Shown here piece by piece: positions 1 through 5,144 of a stretch of 5,144 nucleotides of DNA; positions within the stretch are counted from its first letter, which is position 1; every line of letters begins with the position of its first letter. A program made the position numbers and the translations under genes. The stretch is from positions 1 through 5,144 of the forward strand of contig JAIRKS010000232.1 in assembly GCA_031259905.1 (NCBI GenBank), given 5' to 3'. The notes under the pieces were generated by a model, which made no database searches, was not told the DNA's origin, and was given only the letters and a program-made list of their open reading frames with translations. The DNA is from Odoribacteraceae bacterium. GTDB taxonomy: Bacteria > Bacteroidota > Bacteroidia > Bacteroidales > Marinifilaceae.

Positions 1-66
1 GTTCGCGGGATGTAGACCCGTCCGACGACGACGACGCCAGCTGTCCGCGGGATGTAGGCCCGCCCG
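1..66. repeat. pair of 24-base direct repeats with a GAC microrepeat between them
   Basis: Positions 1-24 and 43-66 match at 21 of 24 bases and share the core GCGGGATGTAG followed by CCCG. The copies are 42 bases apart start to start. Between them, 24-35 is four copies of GAC. No clear third copy is found 42 bases further on (from about 85), where only a vague GTCCG-GGGGA-GGGTC resemblance remains. The first copy starts at the window edge, so a longer array could continue to the left. Neither strand gives a convincing protein here. The function is unknown; it could be the end of an intergenic repeat cluster or decayed coding repeats. Confidence 0.5.
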
Positions 67-108
67 GGGTGGGACGGCGTCACGCGTCCGGGGGAGGGTC
101 GCGCGGGT

Positions 109-240
109 TCAGGGGATGAAGACACGCTGGATGTCGCCGAAGATGCTCTTCTTGCCGCGGGTGTTCTCCCAGTAGGCGGCGAAGTAGAAGGCCTTGCCGC
201 GTGCGGCTTGAGGATGAAAGGAGGGCTGCTTCGTTTCGAT
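109..240 (-). pseudogene. C-terminal relic of a Bacteroidales hypothetical protein
   Basis: Read on the minus strand, 240 to 109 gives about 43 codons ending in TGA (109-111). The peptide contains ARGKAFYFAAYWENTRGKK and ends SIFGDIQRVFIP. From memory, this closely resembles the last 30 or so residues of secreted or surface-type hypothetical proteins common in Bacteroides and relatives, which end RGK-x-VYF-x-x-RWEN-x-RGEKGPWS-x-I-x-x-x-IP. The spacing from RGK to the final IP is the same. The usual GPW has become SIF. There is no start codon or recognisable family sequence upstream. The frame stays open only to the rlmB stop at 295-297, and its part beyond about 240 is the hairpin repeat. I read it as the remaining 3' end of a deleted gene. 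A chance resemblance is unlikely given the aromatic pattern and the exact ending, but I could not run a search. Confidence 0.55.
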
Positions 241-251
241 ACAGCCCCAAC

Positions 252-285
252 GTCCAGCGTGGACGAAGCTCCGTCCACCGTGGAC
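252..285. repeat. two palindromic 13-base units forming a 14-bp imperfect hairpin
   Basis: GTCCAGCGTGGAC (252-264) and GTCCACCGTGGAC (273-285) differ at one base, and each is nearly self-complementary. Together, 252-265 pairs with 272-285 at 12 of 14 positions around the six-base loop AAGCTC (266-271); only 257/280 and 258/279 mismatch. The hairpin begins 9 bases after the rlmB stop codon on the transcript. It could therefore halt transcription or protect the 3' end, but no run of T follows it on the minus strand, so it is not a classical intrinsic terminator. It may equally be an interspersed repeat unit. Confidence 0.6.
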
Positions 286-294
286 AGAGCAGTG

Positions 295-1044
295 TCAGCA
301 GCCGGCGCGCTGCCGCACCGCCTCGTAGAGGAGAACGGCGGCGGCGGAGGTGACGTTAAGTGATTCGATTTTACCGAGCAACGGGACGCGCACGCGCTCG
401 TGGGAGAGACGGAGCAGGTCGTCGGCGATGCCGGTATCCTCGGAGCCGAGGATGATGGCGCACCCGTCGGTCATCGGGACACCGGTGTAGAGTTTGTCGC
501 CCTTCTCGTGAGCGGCGTAGACGCGTAATCCCTTATGGAGAAGATCCCTGACGACGCGCTTGAGGTTTTGCTCGCGGCACACGGGCAGGTGGTATAGCGC
601 GCCGGCGGAGGTTTTGATCGCGTCGGAGGATATTTTTGCCGAGTTACGCGAGGGGATGACGATCGCGTGCGCGCCGGCACACTCGGCGGCGCGGGCGATG
701 CCTCCCAGGTTGCGGACGTCGGTAACGCGATCGAGCAGCAGCACCAGCGGGCGCTCCCCGGCGGCGATCACGCGATCGACGATATCGCGGATGTCCTGGT
801 AGGCGATCGGCGAGACACTCGCCAGCACCCCCTGGTGGTTGCGCCCGGCGAACGGGCGGAAAAGCTCTTCCGGGACGTACTGGCACGGGATCTCGCGTTC
901 CCGCGCGAGGGCAAACAGCTGCCGGGTGAGTTCTCCTTCCCGCGCGCCGGCGAGAAACATGACCTTGTCGATTTCTTTCTCCTGGCGGATCGCCTCGATC
1001 ACGGCGCGCGTGCCGAAGATGTATTCTTGCTTGAACTTAGGCAT
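295..1044 (-). CDS. rlmB: 23S rRNA (guanosine-2'-O-)-methyltransferase RlmB, TrmH/SpoU family
   Basis: The product is 249 aa, the normal length for this family. It is a SPOUT methyltransferase that transfers a methyl group from S-adenosylmethionine to a ribose 2'-OH; RlmB acts on G2251 in the peptidyl-transferase P loop of 23S rRNA. Residues 6-80 match the L30e-like substrate-binding domain (IFGTRAVIEAI near the start, NHQGVLA at 69-75). Residues 98-245 form the trefoil-knot catalytic domain. Motif 1 is DRVTDVRNLGGIARAAECAG at 105-124, with the conserved N112. Motif 2 is LGSEDTGI at 199-206, with E202; D replaces the commoner G after it. Motif 3 is PLLGKIESLNVTSAAAVLLY at 221-240, with N230. 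The start ATG (1044-1042) lies 9 bases after the ABC-F stop, so the two are probably co-transcribed. RlmB is the best match, but the exact target nucleotide is inferred, since TrmH-family paralogues look alike. Confidence 0.9.
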   Translation of the reverse strand: MPKFKQEYIFGTRAVIEAIRQEKEIDKVMFLAGAREGELTRQLFALAREREIPCQYVPEELFRPFAGRNHQGVLASVSPIAYQDIRDIVDRVIAAGERPLVLLLDRVTDVRNLGGIARAAECAGAHAIVIPSRNSAKISSDAIKTSAGALYHLPVCREQNLKRVVRDLLHKGLRVYAAHEKGDKLYTGVPMTDGCAIILGSEDTGIADDLLRLSHERVRVPLLGKIESLNVTSAAAVLLYEAVRQRAGC

Positions 1045-1053
1045 GATGGATGG

Positions 1054-2976
1054 TTATATTTTGTTTTTCAATGTTTCGAGGATCTCGTTCTCCCGCGTCC
1101 ACTCGTCCATGCTCTCCTTGAGGCGGGCGCTGGCTGCCGAGTGTTCCCATATCAGTCCCGCTAACTCGTCGCCGTCGGAGATTTGCCGGGACATCCGGTC
1201 GATGTCCTTCTCGATGGCCGCGATGTTTTCTTCCAGCTGCTTGACGCGATTCTCGGCCCGTTTGATCTCGCGGGCGCGCTGCTTCCGTTCCTCGAAGGAG
1301 CGCGGGAAGGTTTCCTTGGCGTGGGGCGTCGCGCGGTCGGGGTGCGCCTGCTCGTACTCTCGGAAGCATTCCACTTTCTTGGTTTCGAGAAAGTCGGTGA
1401 TCCCCCCGAGGTATTCCTTGAGGCGCTTGCCGGCGAACTCGTAGACTTTCCCCGCGAGGCCGGAGAGGAAATCGCGATCGTGGGAGACGATGATGACCGT
1501 TCCCTCGAAGGATTTGAGGGCCTCTTTCAGGATCTCTTTCGTGCGCAAGTCCAGGTGGTTCGTCGGCTCGTCGAGGATGAGGAGGTTGTACGGCTCGAGC
1601 AGTAGCTTGACCATCGCCAGGCGCGACCGCTCGCCGCCGGAGAGCACTTTTACCTTCTTGTCGACGTCCTCCCCTGGGAAGAGGAACGCGCCGAGGATGT
1701 CGCGTAGTTTCTCGCGGATCTTGCCGACGGCCACCCGGTCGACGGTCTCGAAGACGCTCAGGGAGGGGTCGAGCAGGTCGGCCTGGTTCTGGGCGAAGTA
1801 GCCGACGCGGACGTTGTGTCCGAGACGTACCGTTCCCTCGTGCTGGAGTTGCCCGGTGATCACGCGGACGAGCGTCGTTTTCCCCTCGCCGTTGCGCCCG
1901 ACGAAGGCGACCTTCTCTCCCCGGAGGATCTCCGCGTCGACGTCGCGCAGGACGACGTGGTCGCCGTACGCCTTGGTGATCCCGCGGCACAAGACGACGA
2001 TGTCGCCGGCACGCGCCGCCGGTTGGAAGTGCACGTGCACGTGCCGCGTGTCTTCCTGCTCGACCTCGATCCGCTCGAGCTTGTCCAGTTGCTTGATCCG
2101 CGATTGTACCTGTATCGACTTGGAGGGCTTGTAGCGGAAGCGCTCGATGAATTCTTCCGTATCCTTGATTTGCTTTTGCTGGTTCTCGTACGCCCGGCGC
2201 TGCTGCTCGATCCGCTCCCGGCGGAGTTCGGTGAAGCGGGTGTACGGCACGCGGTAATCGTGGATCTTTCCGAGGGAGATCTCTACCGTGCGCGTGGTGA
2301 TATTGTCGAGGAAGGCGCGGTCGTGCGACACCAGCATGACCGCGCCGGGGTATCCCTGCAGGAAGGATTCGAGCCACGTGATCGACTCGATGTCCAGGTG
2401 GTTCGTCGGCTCGTCGAGCAGGAAGAGGTCGGGGCGTGCCAGCAGCACCTTCGCCAGCTCGACGCGCATCCTCCACCCGCCGCTAAACTCCTCGCACGGG
2501 CGGTCGAGGTCTTCCCGGCGGAATCCAAGTCCCTTGAGCACGACCTCTATTTCTCCTTCCACGTTATCTCCCCCGCGGATGTGCACTTGTTCCGCCTGCT
2601 GATTCAGGCGCTCGATCAGCTTCATGTACGCGTCGGACTCGTAGTCCTCGCGTTCGGACAGCTCCGTTTGCAGCCGCGCGATCTCCTCGTTGAGTTCCCG
2701 GATATCGTTGAACGCTTGCCCGGCCTCGTCCCGGATGCTCCTGCCCTCCGCGTACACCACGACCTGCGGGAGGTAGCCGATCTTCAGTCCCCCCGGGCAT
2801 GACACGTTCCCCGACGTCGGTTCTTGTTCCCCGGCGATGATCTTCAATAACGTGGATTTCCCCGCGCCGTTCTTGCCCGTCAACCCGATACGATCCCGCT
2901 TGTTGATTAGAAACGAGACGGAGTCCAGCAACGCGAATCCTCCGAATAATACACTAACATTGTTGATTGATACCAT
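1054..2976 (-). CDS. ABC-F family ATPase, ribosome-associated type
   Basis: The product is 640 aa with two ABC ATPase domains and no membrane segments, as in the ABC-F proteins that bind the ribosomal E site. Domain 1 has Walker A GKNGAGKST (34-42), signature FSGGW (164-168), Walker B LFLLDEPTNHLD (184-195, E189 catalytic) and switch H218. Domain 2 has Walker A GRNGEGKTT (360-368), signature LSGGE (445-449), Walker B LLILDEPTNHLD (465-476, E470) and H499. The charged linker at about 240-320 holds a P-site-tRNA-interacting-type motif, YKPSKSIQVQSRIKQLDKLE (282-301). Residues about 555-640 form a charged C-terminal coiled coil. That length and tail fit the YdiF/YheS/Uup-like group better than EttA, which is shorter. 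All catalytic residues are intact. It probably relieves stalled or slow translation; nothing specific suggests drug resistance. The ATG at 2976 precedes a typical MVSINNVSVLFGG start. No Shine-Dalgarno is seen; the leader is A-rich (CATAAAAAACACC). Confidence 0.93.
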   Translation of the reverse strand: MVSINNVSVLFGGFALLDSVSFLINKRDRIGLTGKNGAGKSTLLKIIAGEQEPTSGNVSCPGGLKIGYLPQVVVYAEGRSIRDEAGQAFNDIRELNEEIARLQTELSEREDYESDAYMKLIERLNQQAEQVHIRGGDNVEGEIEVVLKGLGFRREDLDRPCEEFSGGWRMRVELAKVLLARPDLFLLDEPTNHLDIESITWLESFLQGYPGAVMLVSHDRAFLDNITTRTVEISLGKIHDYRVPYTRFTELRRERIEQQRRAYENQQKQIKDTEEFIERFRYKPSKSIQVQSRIKQLDKLERIEVEQEDTRHVHVHFQPAARAGDIVVLCRGITKAYGDHVVLRDVDAEILRGEKVAFVGRNGEGKTTLVRVITGQLQHEGTVRLGHNVRVGYFAQNQADLLDPSLSVFETVDRVAVGKIREKLRDILGAFLFPGEDVDKKVKVLSGGERSRLAMVKLLLEPYNLLILDEPTNHLDLRTKEILKEALKSFEGTVIIVSHDRDFLSGLAGKVYEFAGKRLKEYLGGITDFLETKKVECFREYEQAHPDRATPHAKETFPRSFEERKQRAREIKRAENRVKQLEENIAAIEKDIDRMSRQISDGDELAGLIWEHSAASARLKESMDEWTRENEILETLKNKI

Positions 2977-3008
2977 GAGGGGGTGTTTTTTATGGCCGCG
3001 AAGATACT

Positions 3009-3051
3009 AAAAAAGTCGAGCGCCGCCGGCATCGCCCCGCGAGGCGCTTGA
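3009..3051 (-). terminator. intrinsic terminator after the ribBA-ribH-transporter unit
   Basis: On the minus strand, TCAAGCGCC (3051-3043) pairs with GGCGCTCGA (3024-3016) at 8 of 9 positions. The loop is 18 bases and GC-rich, and could fold further. One C and then six T residues (3014-3009) follow. It begins 21 bases after the transporter stop codon, in the right place and orientation to end the upstream unit. The ABC-F gene starts 32 bases beyond the T run, so it would need its own promoter or read-through. Confidence 0.6.
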
Positions 3052-3072
3052 TTCCCGGTTATCCTGCCCGTG

Positions 3073-3978
3073 CTAACAGCGCGGGGGGGATGCCCGGCGG
3101 TCGTGCCGCCACAACTGGTAGGAGTTGATGCTGTTTTGCCACAGCACGTAGGCCGCCGGCGCTATCGAGGCCAGCGGGTGGAGGTAGAGTTGCGCCATCC
3201 AGATCGCGAGGACGGTGTTCTTCTGCCCGAGCGACTGCCCGGCGGGGATCGTCTCCCCGTGGCGCTTGCCGACGCGCCGGCCCACCAGGAACTGCGCGAC
3301 GCATAACGCGAGCGCCACCAGCGCCAGCCCGGCCTCCTCCGCGAGGTGCTCGCTCCCGTGCGCGACGATGAACGATACCGTCTTCCCGGAGACGATCACC
3401 AGCCCGATCGCCCACAGGTAGTACGTCAGGGGACGCGCGCGACGGAGCACGCGGTGTACCGGCGGCAGGTAACGCGCGAGGAGAAGAGCGACAAGTAACG
3501 GTAACAGCAGCAACGGCAATACCCGCGAGCAGATCGCGAACGCCGACGCGAGGAACGGGAGGTCGCCGCCGGCGCCGGCCCACGCGAAGAAGAGCGGCGC
3601 CGCGAATGCCGTGCAAAGATTCCCGACGAGCATGTACATTGCCGCGAACGTCGCGTTTCCTCCCAGCATCGCCGTGATCACCGCCGCCGCCATCGCCGTG
3701 GGCGCCAGGATACAGATCATCGCCCCCTCGCCGAGCAACGGGGAGAGGCGGGACAACACCGCGTACGCGACGGCGCTCCCTGCCAGTTGTATCGCGAGCA
3801 GCGTCCAGTAGGCCCGGTGGAAGCGGAAGGCGCGCGGCGACACGTCGCACCACGTCAGCAGCAGCATGACAAAGATCAGGCAGGGCGCGAGAAACGCCAG
3901 CCGTTCAAAAAGCGGGTAGCCCGCCCCGCCCGCCAGCATCGCCAGGGGCAGTAGCCACGCGCGCGCTTGCCGCGACAT
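3073..3978 (-). CDS. bile acid:sodium symporter-fold (BASS/SBF-like) membrane transporter
   Basis: The product is about 301 aa and very hydrophobic, with about nine membrane segments (roughly 7-23, 27-45, 57-76, 83-103, 109-132, 141-168, 185-205, 213-233, 255-277). Two stretches fit the unwound helix regions of the BASS fold: ILAPTAMAAAVITAMLGGNA (90-109) and AGQSLGQKNTVLAIWM (246-261). The ending LWQNSINSYQLW (279-290) matches the Bacteroidales branch I know. Such proteins move organic anions, usually with sodium; the substrate here is unknown. The N-terminus seems about 15 residues shorter than my recollection of Bacteroides homologues, between helices 1 and 2. A GTG directly precedes the chosen ATG (3978-3976) and could be used instead (start 3981). 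Unlike its neighbours it has a purine-rich, Shine-Dalgarno-like stretch (GGAGGGG, 3993-3987) and no A/T-rich start. It begins about 22 bases after ribH, suggesting one transcript. Confidence 0.8.
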   Translation of the reverse strand: MSRQARAWLLPLAMLAGGAGYPLFERLAFLAPCLIFVMLLLTWCDVSPRAFRFHRAYWTLLAIQLAGSAVAYAVLSRLSPLLGEGAMICILAPTAMAAAVITAMLGGNATFAAMYMLVGNLCTAFAAPLFFAWAGAGGDLPFLASAFAICSRVLPLLLLPLLVALLLARYLPPVHRVLRRARPLTYYLWAIGLVIVSGKTVSFIVAHGSEHLAEEAGLALVALALCVAQFLVGRRVGKRHGETIPAGQSLGQKNTVLAIWMAQLYLHPLASIAPAAYVLWQNSINSYQLWRHDRRASPPRC

Positions 3979-4000
3979 CACGAGCGCCCCTCCCGTCCGC

Positions 4001-4480
4001 TCATTTTGCCGGGCAGAAACAATTTTCCTTTAGGAGGTTCACCATCTCGATGGCCGACGTCATGGCCTCGAATCCCTTGTTCCCCGCCTTCGTGCCGGCG
4101 CGTTCCACGGCCTGCTCGATGGTATCGGTCGTCAACACGCCGAAGATCACCGGCACGCCGGTGCGCGCCGCCACCTGGGCGATCCCCTTAACGGTCTCGC
4201 CGGCCACCATGTCGAAATGGGGAGTGGCACCGCGGATCACCGCCCCGAGGCACACGACCGCGTCATACCTCCCGCTCGCCGCCATCTTACCCGCCGCCAG
4301 CGGCAACTCGAAAGCGCCCGGCACCCACGCCACGTCGACGTTCGCCTCGTCGCCCCCGTGCCTCCGGAAGGCGTCGAGCGCCCCGGCGAGGAGCTTACCG
4401 GTGATGAACTCGTTAAAACGCCCGGCGACGATGCCCACGCGCTGCCCGCCGGCTAACAATTTTCCTTCAAATACATTCAT
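4001..4480 (-). CDS. ribH: 6,7-dimethyl-8-ribityllumazine synthase
   Basis: The product is 159 aa, the usual length. It condenses 5-amino-6-ribitylaminouracil with 3,4-dihydroxy-2-butanone 4-phosphate, the penultimate step of riboflavin synthesis, in the cytoplasm, usually as a pentamer or larger shell. Visible active-site features are GRFN (20-23, F22 stacking on the pyrimidine), VPGAFELP (53-60), CLGAVIRGATPHFD (77-90, H88 the catalytic base), the FGVLTTDT loop (113-120), R127 for phosphate binding, and GNKG (133-136). All key residues are present. The end, KENCFCPAK, has a Cys-X-Cys tail that I do not recall as usual for the family. The ATG at 4480 is followed by A/T-rich codons (NVFEGKL). 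The gene lies 11 bases after ribBA, which supplies its butanone substrate, so co-transcription is very likely. Confidence 0.96.
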   Translation of the reverse strand: MNVFEGKLLAGGQRVGIVAGRFNEFITGKLLAGALDAFRRHGGDEANVDVAWVPGAFELPLAAGKMAASGRYDAVVCLGAVIRGATPHFDMVAGETVKGIAQVAARTGVPVIFGVLTTDTIEQAVERAGTKAGNKGFEAMTSAIEMVNLLKENCFCPAK

Positions 4481-4491
4481 GTCTCGTTATT

Positions 4492-5144
4492 TTACTGGTT
4501 ATCTTCCTTCACGTGCAACAGGTGTCCCATCTTCTTGTACTTCGTGTACAGGTAGAAGGCATTCTTCTCGTTGCACGTCATCTCTATCGGTTCTCTCCCG
4601 ACGATCTCGATCCCGTATCCCTTGAGGCCGGTTATCTTGAGCGGGTTATTCGTCATCAGCACCATCTTCCGCACCCCCAGGTCGGCCAGGATCTCCGCGC
4701 CGATGCCGTACTCCCTCAGGTCGGGCTTGAAGCCCAGCGAGAGGTTGGCCTCCACGGTATCCATCCCGTCGTCCTGCAGGCGATAGGCGCGCAACTTGTT
4801 GATCAGGCCGATGCCGCGGCCTTCCTGCCGCATGTAGAGCACCACGCCGCGACCGGCACGTTCCACGCGACGCATGGCCTCCTGCAGCTGCTCGCCGCAA
4901 TCGCAACGCGACGACCCGAAGGCGTCGCCCGTCAGGCACTCCGAGTGCACCCGGCACAACACCGGCTCTTCCCCCGACAGGTCGCCCTTCACGAGCGCCA
5001 CGTGGTGCTCTCCCGTCACCTTGTTCACGTACCCGACCGCCTGGAAATGGCCGTACCTCGTGGGCAGCTCCACCGCCGTCACCCGCTCCACGAGCACCTC
5101 CGTCGCCCTCCGGTAGTCGATCAGGTCGGCGATCGTGATCATCT
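4492..5144 (-). CDS. ribBA: GTP cyclohydrolase II domain of bifunctional RibBA (5' end cut by window edge)
   Basis: The visible 216 codons cover the GTP cyclohydrolase II domain, which opens GTP to 2,5-diamino-6-ribosylamino-pyrimidinone 5'-phosphate, formate and pyrophosphate. Numbering from the ATG at 5142, RVHSECLTGDAFGSSRCDCG (64-83) carries the zinc ligands C69, C80 and C82. YMRQEGRGIGLINKL (103-117) is the substrate-binding and catalytic segment. DTVEANLSLGFKPDLREYG (128-146) and TNNPLKI (164-170) are also typical. The first residues, MITIADLIDYRR, match the hinge after the 3,4-dihydroxy-2-butanone 4-phosphate synthase (RibB) domain in fused RibBA proteins. So this ATG is probably internal and the RibB half lies beyond the right edge. 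A stand-alone RibA would not normally begin with this hinge. The C-terminal tail GHLLHVKEDNQ is normal. It is the first visible gene of the riboflavin block; any FMN riboswitch would be outside the window. Confidence 0.93.
   Translation of the reverse strand, partial: MITIADLIDYRRATEVLVERVTAVELPTRYGHFQAVGYVNKVTGEHHVALVKGDLSGEEPVLCRVHSECLTGDAFGSSRCDCGEQLQEAMRRVERAGRGVVLYMRQEGRGIGLINKLRAYRLQDDGMDTVEANLSLGFKPDLREYGIGAEILADLGVRKMVLMTNNPLKITGLKGYGIEIVGREPIEMTCNEKNAFYLYTKYKKMGHLLHVKEDNQ

Noticed and set aside
199..201. Possibility that the left-edge peptide is an intact small gene
   Set aside because: No ATG, GTG or TTG with a plausible leader precedes the recognisable part in frame, and the matching family is much longer, so a relic is the better reading.
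2029..2043. Palindrome GTGCACGTGCAC as a possible operator
   Set aside because: It lies inside the ABC-F linker, where it encodes alternating His-Val residues (RHVHVHF), so coding explains it and it is far from any gene start.
1037..2476. Minus-strand open frame of 479 codons
   Set aside because: It is a shifted frame inside the ABC-F gene, rich in Arg, Pro and Gly, with no recognisable motif.
1816..2802. Plus-strand open frame of 328 codons opposite the ABC-F gene
   Set aside because: It is antisense to a complete ABC-F gene with all motifs intact, and its peptide is a low-complexity Leu/Val/Asp/Arg mix with no domain. Long antisense frames are expected in GC-rich coding DNA.
3059..3853. 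Minus-strand open frame of 264 codons overlapping the transporter
   Set aside because: It is a shifted frame of the transporter gene; its Arg/Gly/Ala-rich peptide lacks the membrane pattern of the real frame.
4492..5142. Stand-alone ribA starting at the ATG at 5142
   Set aside because: The MITIADLIDYRR sequence is the hinge between the two domains of RibBA, and the frame is still open at the window edge, so an upstream RibB half is more likely.

Overview
This 5.1 kb window comes from a GC-rich bacterium, most likely of the order Bacteroidales (phylum Bacteroidota). Three things point there. The membrane transporter belongs to a branch of the bile acid:sodium symporter fold that I know from Bacteroides and relatives. 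A broken C-terminal protein end (YWENTRG ... VFIP) is typical of Bacteroidales hypothetical proteins. Most genes start in A/T-rich sequence without a Shine-Dalgarno motif. The genus cannot be fixed from the sequence.

All five recognisable genes lie on the minus strand and are read from the right edge towards the left. The first three form a tight block: the C-terminal (GTP cyclohydrolase II) part of a bifunctional ribBA gene cut by the right edge, ribH (lumazine synthase) 11 bases later, and a bile acid:sodium symporter-fold transporter about 22 bases after that. RibBA makes both riboflavin precursors, from GTP and from ribulose 5-phosphate, and RibH condenses the products into lumazine. The transporter's substrate is unknown. 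A hairpin followed by six T residues lies in the 94-96 base gap after the transporter and probably ends this unit.

The second block has two genes: an ABC-F family ATPase (640 aa) and, 9 bases later, a 23S rRNA 2'-O-methyltransferase of the TrmH/SpoU family (RlmB). Both families act on the ribosome, so this is a plausible translation-related pair.

The left 294 bases hold no intact gene. They contain a strong imperfect hairpin built from two near-identical 13-base palindromic units, a roughly 40-codon relic of the C-terminus of a Bacteroidales hypothetical protein, and two 24-base direct repeats at the very edge. This is the only part of the window that ordinary housekeeping genes do not explain. 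I see no undescribed multi-gene system, defence island, phage, CRISPR array or mobile element here.
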